Below are positions 25,471 to 42,545 of a DNA stretch of 64,000 nt, piece after piece. Position numbers and translations under genes: made by a program. Numbering within the stretch: the stretch's first letter is position 1; each line of letters starts with the position of its first letter. The stretch is from Methylorubrum suomiense (GTDB lineage Bacteria > Pseudomonadota > Alphaproteobacteria > Rhizobiales > Beijerinckiaceae). A model generated the notes under the pieces. It saw only the letters and a program-made list of their open reading frames with translations. It was not told the origin of the DNA and did no database searches. The DNA lies in NCBI RefSeq assembly GCF_022179765.1, contig NZ_BPRE01000024.1, positions 1 to 64,000 of the forward strand, read 5' to 3'.

Positions 25471-27705
25471 ATGTTCGACGTACAACGCGAAGAGCTGATC
25501 TGGGGCGACCGCAAGCTCGTCCTCGAGACCGGCAAGACCGCCCGGCAGGCCGATGGCGCCGTGGTCGCCACCTACGGCGAGACCACCGTGCTGGCGACCG
25601 TGGTCGCCGCCAAGGAGCCCAAGGCCGGCATCGATTTCATGCCGCTCACCGTGAACTACCAGGAGCGCGCCTACGCCGCCGGCCGCATCCCGGGCGGCTA
25701 CTTCAAGCGCGAGGGCCGTCCCTCCGAGAAGGAGACCCTGGTCTCCCGCCTGATCGACCGCCCGATCCGTCCCCTCTTCGTCGAGGGCTGGCGCAACGAC
25801 ACGCAGGTCGTCGTCACCGTCCTCTCGCACGATCTCGAGAACGATCCGGACATCGTCTCGATGGTGGCGGCCTCCGCCGCCCTGACGCTGTCGGGCGTGC
25901 CGTTCACCGGCCCGATCGGCGCCGCCCGCGTCGGTTACCTCAACGGCGGCTACAAGCTGAACCCGCTGGTGACGGAAGTCGCCGAATCGACCCTCGATCT
26001 CGTCGTCGCCGGCACGCAGGACGCGGTGCTGATGGTCGAGTCCGAGGCCAAGGAACTGTCCGAGGACGTGATGCTCGGGGCCGTGATGTTCGGCCACAAG
26101 CACTTCCAGCCGGTGATCGAGGCGATCATCCGCCTCGCCGAGAAGGCCGCCAAGGAGCCGCGCGATTTCTCCCCGCCGGAGAACGCCGACGTCGAGAAGG
26201 CGGTGCTCGACATCGCCGAGACCGAGCTGCGCGACGCCTACAAGATCACGATCAAGCAGGACCGCTACAAGGCCGTCGACGCCGTGAAGGCGAAGGTGGT
26301 CGCCGCCCTCTGCCCGGCCGAGGGTGAGCAGAAGTTCTCCCCCGAGAAGGTCAAGGCCGCCTTCAAGGAAGCCCAGTCGAAGGTGGTCCGCTGGAACATC
26401 CTCGACACCGGCTCGCGCATCGACGGCCGCGACGTGAAGACCGTCCGCTCGATCGTCTCGGAAGTCGGCGTGCTGCCCCGCGCCCACGGCTCGGCGATGT
26501 TCACCCGCGGCGAGACGCAGGCCCTGGTGGTCGCGACGCTGGGCACCGGCGAGGACGAGCAGTTCATCGACGCCCTGGAAGGGACCTACAAGGAGCGCTT
26601 CCTGCTCCACTACAACTTCCCTCCCTATTCCGTCGGCGAGACCGGCCGCATGGGCTCGCCCGGCCGCCGCGAGATCGGCCACGGCAAGCTCGCCTGGCGC
26701 GCGATCCGTCCGGTTCTGCCGCCGGCCCACGAGTTCCCGTACACGATCCGCGTCGTGTCCGAGATCACCGAGTCGAACGGCTCCTCGTCGATGGCCTCCG
26801 TCTGCGGCGGCTCGCTGTCGCTGATGGATGCGGGCGTGCCCCTGCGCCGCCCGGTCGCCGGCATCGCCATGGGCCTCATCCTCGAGGGTGAGCGCTTCGC
26901 GGTCCTGTCCGACATCCTCGGCGACGAGGATCACCTCGGCGACATGGACTTCAAGGTGGCCGGCACGGACGAGGGCATCACCTCGCTCCAGATGGACATC
27001 AAGATCGCCGGTATCACCGAGGAGATCATGAAGATCGCCCTCGCCCAGGCGAAGGACGGCCGCGCCCACATCCTCGGCGAGATGGCCAACGCCCTCACCG
27101 CGGCCCGTCCGGAGCTCGGCGAGTACGCGCCGCGCATCGAGACGATGCAGATCCCCACCGACAAGATCCGCGACGTGATCGGCACCGGCGGCAAGATCAT
27201 CCGCGAGATCGTCGAGAAGACCGGCGCCAAGATCAACATCGAGGATACCGGCGTCGTGAAGATCGCCTCCTCCGACGGCAAGGCGATCAAGGCGGCCTAT
27301 AACTGGATCCGCTCCATCGTCGCCGAGCCGGAGGCCGGCACGATCTACGATGGCACGATCGTCAAGATCATGGAGTTCGGCGCCTTCGTGAACTTCTTCG
27401 GTGCCAAGGACGGCCTCGTCCACATCTCCGAGCTGGCCCCCCAGCGGGTCGCCAAGGTCGGCGACGTGGTCAAGGAAGGCCAGAAGGTCAAGGTGAAGTT
27501 CCTCGGCGCCGACGAGCGCGGCAAGATCCGCCTGTCGATGAAGGTCGTCGACCAGGAGACCGGCGAGGACATCACCGAGAAGCTGAAGGCCGAGCGCGCG
27601 GAGCGCGGCGAGCCGGAGCGCGAGGAGCGGGGCGACCGGGGTGATCGCGGCGACCGCGGCCCCCGCCGCGACCGCGGCGAGCGCCGCCGCGAGGCGGGCG
27701 AATAA
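25471..27705 (+). CDS. pnp: Polyribonucleotide nucleotidyltransferase (PNPase)
   Basis: 744 residues. Two RNase PH domains (about 8-235 and 320-545) are joined by the helical linker. A KH domain (about 555-615, IGTGGKIIREIVEKTGAKI) and an S1 domain (about 620-695, GTIVKIMEFGAFVNFFGAKDG) follow, then a charged Arg/Gly/Asp/Glu tail with repeated GDRGDRG units. It degrades RNA 3' to 5' using phosphate. The ATG at 25471 (MFDVQREEL) matches the family start; an ATG 18 bases upstream has no ribosome site. It ends before an 18-bp terminator stem. Confidence 0.97.
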   Translation: MFDVQREELIWGDRKLVLETGKTARQADGAVVATYGETTVLATVVAAKEPKAGIDFMPLTVNYQERAYAAGRIPGGYFKREGRPSEKETLVSRLIDRPIRPLFVEGWRNDTQVVVTVLSHDLENDPDIVSMVAASAALTLSGVPFTGPIGAARVGYLNGGYKLNPLVTEVAESTLDLVVAGTQDAVLMVESEAKELSEDVMLGAVMFGHKHFQPVIEAIIRLAEKAAKEPRDFSPPENADVEKAVLDIAETELRDAYKITIKQDRYKAVDAVKAKVVAALCPAEGEQKFSPEKVKAAFKEAQSKVVRWNILDTGSRIDGRDVKTVRSIVSEVGVLPRAHGSAMFTRGETQALVVATLGTGEDEQFIDALEGTYKERFLLHYNFPPYSVGETGRMGSPGRREIGHGKLAWRAIRPVLPPAHEFPYTIRVVSEITESNGSSSMASVCGGSLSLMDAGVPLRRPVAGIAMGLILEGERFAVLSDILGDEDHLGDMDFKVAGTDEGITSLQMDIKIAGITEEIMKIALAQAKDGRAHILGEMANALTAARPELGEYAPRIETMQIPTDKIRDVIGTGGKIIREIVEKTGAKINIEDTGVVKIASSDGKAIKAAYNWIRSIVAEPEAGTIYDGTIVKIMEFGAFVNFFGAKDGLVHISELAPQRVAKVGDVVKEGQKVKVKFLGADERGKIRLSMKVVDQETGEDITEKLKAERAERGEPEREERGDRGDRGDRGPRRDRGERRREAGE

Positions 27706-27732
27706 GTCTCGCCCTACGCTACGCCAAACCAT

Positions 27733-27772
27733 GAAGAAGGGCGCAGCCTCTCCCGAGGCTGCGCCCTTCTTC
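27733..27772. terminator. Strong bidirectional terminator between pnp and exported-protein gene
   Basis: A perfect 18-bp stem (27733-27750 with 27755-27772) around a TCCC loop; the outer ends are GAAGAAGG and CCTTCTTC. The pyrimidine/purine edges give U-rich tails in both directions, so it can end pnp and the convergent minus-strand gene. Confidence 0.85.
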
Positions 27773-27794
27773 GTTTGCCGGGGCGCGTCAACAG

Positions 27795-28298
27795 CTACTC
27801 TCTCCGCGAGGTCCGTTGCGCCGACGCCTGGAAGTCGCCCTGCCATTGTCCGGTGAAGGTCGTGGGCGAGGTGAAGGCGACGGAAAACGTGCCCCTGCCC
27901 TTGAGGCCGGCGAAATCGCCCGTCGCCTTCGTCGTCGTGAAGGCCCCCTCGGCGGTCACCCGCCCCGATGCGTCCGTGGCCACGCGGCCGGTATAGGGAC
28001 TCGTCGTGGAGCCGCTCGGCGTCACGAAGGTGATCGTGCCCTTGAGCGTGCCTTGGCCGTCCTTGAGAACGGCGACATCGCTGAAGCGCACCGTCGCACC
28101 GTCGAGCGGCGTGCCGGGACCGGTATTGGTCCCCGTGGCGGTCTTCGTGAGGCGGATCTGACCGCCCCTGCCGATCGGCTGGGCGGATTGGCCGTCGACT
28201 TGGGCCGTGAGGCTGCCCCCCATGGGCATGGCCTGTGCGGCCGGAATCGACGTGGCGGCAATGGCGGCGGCGAGGGCCGCACGGATCGTGTAGGACAT
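27795..28298 (-). CDS. Exported protein of unknown function
   Basis: 167 residues with a clear signal peptide (MSYTIRAALAAAIAATSIPA, cleavage near AQA-MP). The mature part is rich in Gly/Thr/Ser with alternating strands (IRLTKTATGTNTGPGTPLDG, VAVLKDGQGTLKGTITFV, KGRGTFSVAFTSPTTFTG), as in a small periplasmic or secreted beta protein. The start is set by GGGAGG 9 bases before ATG 28298. It is divergent, across 185 bases, from a winged-helix regulator gene that may control it. I do not recognise the family. Confidence 0.75.
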   Translation of the reverse strand: MSYTIRAALAAAIAATSIPAAQAMPMGGSLTAQVDGQSAQPIGRGGQIRLTKTATGTNTGPGTPLDGATVRFSDVAVLKDGQGTLKGTITFVTPSGSTTSPYTGRVATDASGRVTAEGAFTTTKATGDFAGLKGRGTFSVAFTSPTTFTGQWQGDFQASAQRTSRRE

Positions 28299-28483
28299 CG
28301 GATGGAGCCTCCCTCTGGAATTTGCCTCGATCTCGGGGCGACGACGGCGCGGGTCCGTCGGTGCTCGTTTCGATACGATGCAGCTCAATCCCAGGTCTTG
28401 AAGCGCCGCTGAGCGGTTCTGAAGATTTTCCGAAATTTTCTGATATCGTCGCAAGGTCAGCTTCGGAGCGAATTCTTAGGACG
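28299..28483. promoter_or_regulatory. Divergent promoter region of exported protein and winged-helix regulator
   Basis: 185 bases between two divergent starts. The segment 28420-28480 (GATTTTCCGAAATTTTCTGATATCG) is AT-rich against the local background and contains the imperfect repeat GAAGATTTTC/GAAATTTTC, a plausible regulator site or promoter. No firm -35/-10 assignment. Confidence 0.4.
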
Positions 28484-30082
28484 ATGGATCGCATCGACCT
28501 CGCCGACCTCGTTGTGGATTTTCGGCGGGAGCAGGTCGTCGCGCGGGACGGGCGGCGGTTGGGCCTGCGACCGCGCAGTTTCGCGGTGCTCCGTCACCTC
28601 GCGACCCGGGTGGGCGAGCTGGTCACCAAGGACGATCTGCTCGCGGCCTGCTGGCCGAACGTGGTGGTGACGGAGGATTCCCTCACACAATGCATCTCCG
28701 AGATCCGGCGGCTGCTGGGCGAGCAGGGCCGCGACCTCATCCGCACGGTCCCGCGCCGCGGCTATGTCCTCGCGCTTCCCGAGGCCGCCGCATCCGTTTC
28801 CACCGCCGGTCCGATCGATCCGGCCGGTCCGCCCCGGATGCGGGGGCTGTTCTGGCAGCCGATCGCCGTGCTGCCCTTCGACGAGTTCGGCACCCTCCAC
28901 CCGGACTTCGCCGGGCTCGGGGCGGGCTTCGCCGAGGATCTGACCACGGAGCTTGCCCGTAACCGGCATATCGGCGTGGTCGCGCGGCAGAATGCCTTCG
29001 CGGTCCGCGCCCTCGCCGAGACCTCCGCCGAAATCGCCCTTATGCTCGGGGTCCGCTACGTCGTGGAGGGCAGCATCCGGCAGGCCGGAACGAACCTCAT
29101 CGTCAACGTACAGCTCATCGATGGCCGCGACAGTCGGCATGTCTGGGCGGAGCGCTGCGTCGCTCCCACCGCGAGCTTCTTCGCGATGCAGGACGATCTG
29201 CTCGCACGCCTCGTCACCGGGCTGTTCGACGGCCTCTGCCAAGCCGAGCAGATCGCGCGGCTCGCCTGCGAGGCCTCCCCGTCGAATGCCTATGAACTCA
29301 CGATGCAGGCCATCGCCCATCTCAATCAGTTCGGCCGCCGCGATCTCCTTCTGGCCCATGCTGCGCTGGAGCGCGCCCTCGAACTCGATCCCGCTTTCGC
29401 GACGGCCTACGGCCTGAAGGGCCTCGCGGCGGCGACCGATGCCGGCTTGGCGATTTCCGGCTCCTATGGTCCCGACGCGCTGCCGCAGGCCGAGGCGACG
29501 ATCCGCAGGGGATTGGAGTTGAACCCGGCGAGCCCGGTGGGCTACCGCGCCCTGAGCTACGCCCTCGCCCTGCGGGGGGCCTACGAGGAGGGTTTGGCAG
29601 CGGCCGAGCACGGCCTCGCCCTAGCGCCCCACGACGCGGGCAGCCTCGCCTTCCTCTCCATGGCGCAGACGGCGGCGGCCCGTTACGGGCCCGCCCTGGC
29701 GAATGCCGAGCGGGCACGCGCGCAGAGCTCCGTTCCGCCCGCGACCTACGCCGCCGCCTCTGCGGCCGCGCTCTACGCCCTGAGTCGCTACGAAGAGGCG
29801 AGGCAGCGCGCCACGCTGGCGACGGAGCGCAGCCCCGGTTACACGATCGCCCACGCGATCGGCGCTGCCGCTGACATGGCCTGCGGCCGCTCCAACGAGG
29901 CCGAGGCGCGCATCCGGACGATCCTGCGCCTCAGTCCCGGCTTCGGTCTGCGTGCCCCGCGGGTACGGACGATCTACGGCAGCGACCGCGACCTGAGCGG
30001 TCGCTTCATCGAGGCGCTCGAAGGCTGCGGCCTGCCGGACCATGCGGACTCCGCTGCCGTCCTGCTCCTCGACGGGCTATGA
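28484..30082 (+). CDS. OmpR-type winged-helix regulator with TolB-like and TPR domains
   Basis: 532 residues. Residues ~8-100 form a Trans_reg_C winged helix (RPRSFAVLRHLATRVGELVT, EDSLTQCISEIRRLLGE, IRTVPRRGYVL), as in CadC/HilA. A linker leads to a TolB-N-like/cyclase-associated segment beginning IAVLPFDEFG (about 126), with LGVRYVVEGSIRQAGTNLIV. About 250 residues of tetratricopeptide helices follow (from ~270: LLLAHAALERALELDPAFATAYG, GYRALSYALALRGAYEEGL). There is no membrane helix, so unlike CadC it should be a cytoplasmic sensor-regulator. It starts at ATG 28484 after TTAGGA. The likely target is the divergent exported-protein gene; the signal is unknown. Confidence 0.83.
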   Translation: MDRIDLADLVVDFRREQVVARDGRRLGLRPRSFAVLRHLATRVGELVTKDDLLAACWPNVVVTEDSLTQCISEIRRLLGEQGRDLIRTVPRRGYVLALPEAAASVSTAGPIDPAGPPRMRGLFWQPIAVLPFDEFGTLHPDFAGLGAGFAEDLTTELARNRHIGVVARQNAFAVRALAETSAEIALMLGVRYVVEGSIRQAGTNLIVNVQLIDGRDSRHVWAERCVAPTASFFAMQDDLLARLVTGLFDGLCQAEQIARLACEASPSNAYELTMQAIAHLNQFGRRDLLLAHAALERALELDPAFATAYGLKGLAAATDAGLAISGSYGPDALPQAEATIRRGLELNPASPVGYRALSYALALRGAYEEGLAAAEHGLALAPHDAGSLAFLSMAQTAAARYGPALANAERARAQSSVPPATYAAASAAALYALSRYEEARQRATLATERSPGYTIAHAIGAAADMACGRSNEAEARIRTILRLSPGFGLRAPRVRTIYGSDRDLSGRFIEALEGCGLPDHADSAAVLLLDGL

Positions 30083-30140
30083 TGGTCCACGCCCGTGATC
30101 CGAGGCGCGGCGCAGAACAGCCTGCGTGAGGGACGCCCCG

Positions 30141-30782
30141 ATGACCGATGAACTCGTGTTCTACACCGCGCCGATGTCCCGCGGCCGGATCGTGCGCTGG
30201 ATGCTGGAGGAGGTGGGCGCGCCCTACCGCACCGAACTCGTCGGCTTTGGTCCGGCGATGAAGGGCGAAGGCTATCGGGCGATCAATCCGATGGGGAAGG
30301 TGCCGGCGCTCCGCCACGGCGGGACGGTGGTGACCGAATGTGCGGCGATCCTGGCCTATCTCGCCGATGCCTTTCCCGAGGCCGGGCTCGCGCCGGCGCC
30401 GACGACGTTGGCGCGGGGCGCCTATTACCGCTGGCTGTTCTTCTGCGCCGGCCCGGTCGAGGCGGCGACCACCAATACGGTGCTGGGCGTCACCGTGCCG
30501 GACGACCCGAGGATGCGCGGCATGGTCGGCTACGGCAGTCTGGATTCGGTGCTCGACACCCTCGAAGGCGCCGTGTCCGGCCGGGACTTCGTGGCGGGGG
30601 ATCGCTTCAGCGCCGCCGACCTGTATCTCGCTGCCCATCTCGGCTGGGGCATGCAGTTCCGCACGATCCCGCGGCGCCCGGCCTTCGAAGCCTACGCCTC
30701 CCGCCACGCCGCCCGGCCCGCGGCCGTGCGGGCCCGGGAGATCGACGACGGGCTTCTCGCCCGGCAACAGGCCGCGTCATAG
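30141..30782 (+). CDS. Glutathione S-transferase family protein
   Basis: 213 residues. An N-terminal thioredoxin fold (VFYTAPMSRGRIVRWMLEEV, NPMGKVPALRHGG with the cis-Pro, VVTECAAILAYLAD with the glutathione-binding E-[CS] pair) and a C-terminal helical domain (SAADLYLAAHLGWG) define the GST family. The serine in APMSRGR is in the catalytic position, as in several bacterial GST classes. ATG 30141 has GAGGGA 8 bases upstream. The substrate is not predictable. It is followed by a DUF2892 protein 77 bases downstream. Confidence 0.9.
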   Translation: MTDELVFYTAPMSRGRIVRWMLEEVGAPYRTELVGFGPAMKGEGYRAINPMGKVPALRHGGTVVTECAAILAYLADAFPEAGLAPAPTTLARGAYYRWLFFCAGPVEAATTNTVLGVTVPDDPRMRGMVGYGSLDSVLDTLEGAVSGRDFVAGDRFSAADLYLAAHLGWGMQFRTIPRRPAFEAYASRHAARPAAVRAREIDDGLLARQQAAS

Positions 30783-30859
30783 CAGTCCTGCCGGAACGCC
30801 CGCGCCTGCGCCGCGTTCGCCCCGCGAATCTGAGCCCATCGCAAGGACGCGGACCCACG

Positions 30860-31093
30860 ATGAACGAGATGATCGAAGACATTTTCGGCGGCACGCAGAA
30901 CCTGACCATGACCGAGCGGGCGGTCTCCGTCGCGCTCGGGCTCGGCATCGCGGCGGCGGCCGCCCAGCCGCGCCCGAACAAGCTCCTGAGCCTGGCCGCC
31001 CTGGTCGTCGGCGTCGGCCTCGCGGTGCGCGGCGCCACCGGCCATTGTGCCGTCAAGGCGCTCACCCAGAGCGATCACGACCGCCTCGCCTGA
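30860..31093 (+). CDS. DUF2892-like small membrane protein
   Basis: 77 residues with two hydrophobic segments (AVSVALGLGIAAAAA and LLSLAALVVGVGLAVRGATG), then GHCAVKALT, the pattern of the YgaP-type DUF2892 inner-membrane domain. The N-terminus is acidic (MNEMIEDIFGG). It is probably transcribed with the upstream GST and ends just before a 19-bp terminator. Function unknown. Confidence 0.72.
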   Translation: MNEMIEDIFGGTQNLTMTERAVSVALGLGIAAAAAQPRPNKLLSLAALVVGVGLAVRGATGHCAVKALTQSDHDRLA

Positions 31094-31112
31094 TCCTCTA
31101 TCCACACGGCGC

Positions 31113-31154
31113 AACGAGAAAGGGGCGCTCCTCGCGGAGCGCCCCTTTCTCGTT
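31113..31154. terminator. Strong bidirectional terminator
   Basis: Perfect 19-bp stem (31113-31131 with 31136-31154) and a TCGC loop. AACGAGAAAGG at one edge gives CCTTTCTCGTT at the other, so each strand exits with a U-containing tail. It lies between convergent genes. Confidence 0.85.
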
Positions 31155-31170
31155 GTCGACGCTCGGGGGA

Positions 31171-31437
31171 TCAGAGCGACGTGGTGCGGCTGCGGCCGGC
31201 GACGAAGCCGTAGATCGCCAGCACGACGCAGGCGCCGACGATGGAGGCGATGAAACCGGCCCCCTGGTTCGGCCCGTACCAGCCCAGCGCCTGGCCGAGG
31301 AAGGTGGCCACGAACGCGCCGACGATGCCGAGGATCGTGGTGAGGATGAAGCCGGACGGCTCGTTGTTGCCCGGCATGATGAACTTCGCGATCACGCCGG
31401 CGACGAAGCCGATGATGATGGTCCAGATGATGCCCAT
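31171..31437 (-). CDS. GlsB/YeaQ/YmgE family (transglycosylase-associated) membrane protein
   Basis: 88 residues with three membrane helices: MGIIWTIIIGFVAGVIAKF, PSGFILTTILGIVGAFVATF and GFIASIVGACVVLAIYGF. The glycine-rich turn motifs MPGNNEPSG and GWYGPNQGAGF are those of the small stress-linked YeaQ/YmgE family. AGAGG precedes the ATG. The molecular function of the family is not settled. Confidence 0.9.
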   Translation of the reverse strand: MGIIWTIIIGFVAGVIAKFIMPGNNEPSGFILTTILGIVGAFVATFLGQALGWYGPNQGAGFIASIVGACVVLAIYGFVAGRSRTTSL

Positions 31438-31694
31438 GTGCGACCTCTAAGAGCTTAGACGGCTTGCCGAATCGGGATTGAAGAGAGGCTCGGACGCGTT
31501 CCGCCCGAGCCTTGGCCGTTGTCGGTTGACAAACGCGCGAGCGAACCGCCCGGTTGCCTCCGCTGGGACGCGCAGGCGCGAAATTTGCCACGCGCCGTCC
31601 GGTCGTTGTCGGCTCTTTACGAGGAACCGTTCCCGGCGGCAGAAGGGTCCGGGCATTCCTCAACGTGCCCCCTTGCAGAGGCCATCATCGACCC

Positions 31695-32054
31695 ATGACC
31701 ATCGAGCGCTACGAGACCGGACCCCGCATGTGCCAGGCGGCCGCCCATGGCAGCCTCGTCTTCCTCGCGGGCCAAGTGGCCGCCGACCCGGTCGGCAACG
31801 GCGTCACCGTTCAGACCCAGGCCGTGCTGGAGCAGATCGACCGGCTGCTGGCGCAGGCCGGAAGCCACAAGTCCCGCATCCTGTCGACGACGATCTATCT
31901 CGCCGACATCTCCACCTTCGCCGAGATGAACTCCGCCTGGGATGCCTGGGTCGATCGCGAGAACCCGCCGGCCCGTGCCACCGTCGAGGCGAAGCTCGCC
32001 GCACCCGAATATCTCGTCGAAGTCGTGGTGGTGGCCGCACGGGGCGAGCCGTGA
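31695..32054 (+). CDS. RidA-family enamine/imine deaminase
   Basis: 119 residues, the normal Rid size. The conserved trimer and active-site elements are present: LVFLAGQVAADPVG, VLEQIDRLLAQAGSHKSRIL, and NPPARATVEAKLAAPEYLVEV, whose Arg is the substrate-carboxylate ligand of active Rid proteins. It hydrolyses reactive 2-aminoacrylate-type enamines or a related imine. Its TGA overlaps the GTG of the next gene, a putrescine-binding-protein homologue, so the two may act in one amine pathway. Confidence 0.9.
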   Translation: MTIERYETGPRMCQAAAHGSLVFLAGQVAADPVGNGVTVQTQAVLEQIDRLLAQAGSHKSRILSTTIYLADISTFAEMNSAWDAWVDRENPPARATVEAKLAAPEYLVEVVVVAARGEP

Positions 32055-33154
32055 TCCGCAGGGCGCTGCTGGCGGCGCTCGCCGCCCTTCCCCTGCTCGG
32101 CGCCCTCCCCGGTTTCGCCGCGGCCGAGGAGCGCGTCGTCAACGTCTACAACTGGTCGGACTATATCGACCCCAAGGTGCTCGAAGACTTTACCAAGGAG
32201 ACGGGCATCAAGGTCGTCTACGACACCTACGACAACAACGAGGTGTTGGAGACCAAGCTCCTTGCCGGCAAATCCGGCTACGACGTGGTGGTCCCGTCCG
32301 GGCCGTTTCTCCAGCGGCTCATCAAGGCCGGTGTCTTCCTGCCCCTCGACAAGGCGAAGATCCCGAACCTGAAGAACGTATGGCCCGAGATCGCCAACCG
32401 GCTCCAGGCCTATGATCCGGGCAACACCTTCGCCGTCGATTACATGTGGGGCACGACCGGCCTCGGCGTGAACGTGTCCGCTGTCCGCGAGCGGCTGGGT
32501 CAGGGCCGGGCGCTCAACAGCTGGAGCCTCGTGCTCGATCCGGCCACGATGGCCAAGCTCAAGGATTGCGGGGTGATGCTCCTCGATTCCCCGGAGGATC
32601 TGATCCCGTCGGTCCTGCCCTTCTACGGCTACAAGGTCGATTCCAAGCGCTGGGACGACATCACGACGGTCACCGACGCCCTCTACAAGGTCCGCGGCGC
32701 GGTCCGGAAGTTCCACTCGTCCGAATACATCAACGGATTGGCCAACGGAGACCTCTGCCTCGCGGTCGGCTATTCCGGCGACGTGCTCCAGGCCAAGAAG
32801 CGGGCGGAGGAATCGAAGAACGGCGTCGAGATCGCCTACGTGATCCCGAAAGAGGGCACGCAGATGTGGTTCGACACCTTCGCGATCCCGAAGGATGCGG
32901 CGCATCCGGCGGAGGCCTATGCCTTCATCGATTATATGATGCGGCCCGAGGTGGCGGCGGCCAATACCAACTTCGTGTCCTACGCGAACGGCAACCTGCC
33001 CTCACAGAAATTCGTGAAGCCGGAGATCCTGAAGGACGCGAGCATCTATCCGGACGAGGCGACGATGCAGCGGCTCGGCGTCAACACCGCCTGGAACGAC
33101 ACGACCCAACGCTTCGTCACGCGCAGCTGGACGCGGGTTCGCACGGGGCGCTGA
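32051..33154 (+). CDS. PotF/PotD-like polyamine ABC transporter substrate-binding protein
   Basis: 367 residues with a signal peptide (VIRRALLAALAALPLLGALP, cleavage near AAA-EE). The mature start VVNVYNWSDYIDP is the hallmark of PotF/PotD. Further family segments are VYDTYDNNEVLETKLLAG, YDVVVPSGPFLQR, FAVDYMWGTTGLGVN and MWFDTFAIPKDAAHP. There is no lipobox, so it should be free in the periplasm. The GTG start overlaps the ridA stop (GTGA). No permease or ATPase gene is adjacent, so the transporter must be elsewhere or the protein acts as a sensor. Putrescine is the family ligand; the real one is unproven. Confidence 0.88.
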   Translation: MIRRALLAALAALPLLGALPGFAAAEERVVNVYNWSDYIDPKVLEDFTKETGIKVVYDTYDNNEVLETKLLAGKSGYDVVVPSGPFLQRLIKAGVFLPLDKAKIPNLKNVWPEIANRLQAYDPGNTFAVDYMWGTTGLGVNVSAVRERLGQGRALNSWSLVLDPATMAKLKDCGVMLLDSPEDLIPSVLPFYGYKVDSKRWDDITTVTDALYKVRGAVRKFHSSEYINGLANGDLCLAVGYSGDVLQAKKRAEESKNGVEIAYVIPKEGTQMWFDTFAIPKDAAHPAEAYAFIDYMMRPEVAAANTNFVSYANGNLPSQKFVKPEILKDASIYPDEATMQRLGVNTAWNDTTQRFVTRSWTRVRTGR

Positions 33155-33180
33155 GCGCGGCTCGGATGTCCCACCCCTCC

Positions 33181-33223
33181 CCCTCATCCTGAGGTGGCGT
33201 CGCTCCGCATCCCAGGATGAGGG
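33181..33223. repeat. Short copy of a palindromic repeat family
   Basis: CCCTCATCCTGAGGTG (33181-33196) with a partial inverted partner CAGGATGAGGG (33213-33223). The same 16-base arm, with a perfect partner, recurs at 50556-50571 and 50658-50673 in the formate dehydrogenase operon. Confidence 0.65.
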
Positions 33224-33255
33224 GGATGTTGGGGTCGGGGCGGCTTTCCCAAATG

Positions 33256-33289
33256 AAAGGCCCCCGGCTCGCGAGAGCCGGGGGCCTTT
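33256..33289. terminator. rpoC terminator (bidirectional)
   Basis: Perfect 15-bp stem AAAGGCCCCCGGCTC/GAGCCGGGGGCCTTT (33256-33270 and 33275-33289) with a GCGA loop, 34 bases beyond the rpoC stop and about 100 beyond the PotF-like gene. The A/T edges supply short U-tracts in both directions. Confidence 0.85.
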
Positions 33290-33323
33290 TGTTGTGTGTG
33301 ATGCTCCCGAAGGGGCGGGCCGA

Positions 33324-37541
<4,218 letters not shown>

Positions 37542-37720
37542 GATCCGCTCCTTGCTGACGTGATGCCCCGCGCCTGGGCTCTCACGTGCTGAACCTCAAA
37601 TCCGGCGTCGCGCCTCTCGGGAAGCGCCGCTCGCCGTCGTTCCGTCCCGGGAAGCCCTGCCCCTCCCCGCTCGACCGCGGCGGCATCGCAGGATGCCGCC
37701 GCGGGAGGTCGTCTTCGCGG

Positions 37721-41848
<4,128 letters not shown>

Positions 41849-42015
41849 GAGACCTCGCTCCACCATTCCCGCGTCCTGGTTGCCCGGGGAAAGCTTCCGC
41901 TTCCCGCGCCGGGCTGGCAGACGCGTCCCGCCGGACCGCCTGCCCCGTATTGGAATTCCCACCCTCGCACGGACCTGATCCGGGGTCCGCCGGTCGCTGC
42001 CGTAGAAGCGACCTT

Positions 42016-42101
42016 AGCCCGCGGGCGAGGCACCCGCGGGCTCCGGTCACGGAAGGCTCCAGCGAGCCTCCCGTGCGGTGATGGGCCGGAGGCGGCCCAT
42101 C
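42016..42101 (-). promoter_or_regulatory. Three successive hairpins between rplL and rpoB (attenuator/processing region)
   Basis: Reading leftward from rplL: a GATGGGCC/GGCCCATC stem (42080-42101) starting 6 bases after the rplL stop; an 11-bp stem with one mismatch (42049-42074); and a perfect 10-bp AGCCCGCGGG/CCCGCGGGCT stem (42016-42042). No T-run follows the first, so partial termination or RNase processing is more likely than full termination. In E. coli this interval holds an attenuator and an RNase III site; the role here is inferred by position. Confidence 0.6.
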
Positions 42102-42107
42102 GTGGAC

Positions 42108-42485
<378 letters not shown>

Positions 42486-42545
42486 GTGCGTATTCCTTCA
42501 GGTATATCGGTTCGAACGGATGATTTTGCGAGGGGATGAAACGGC

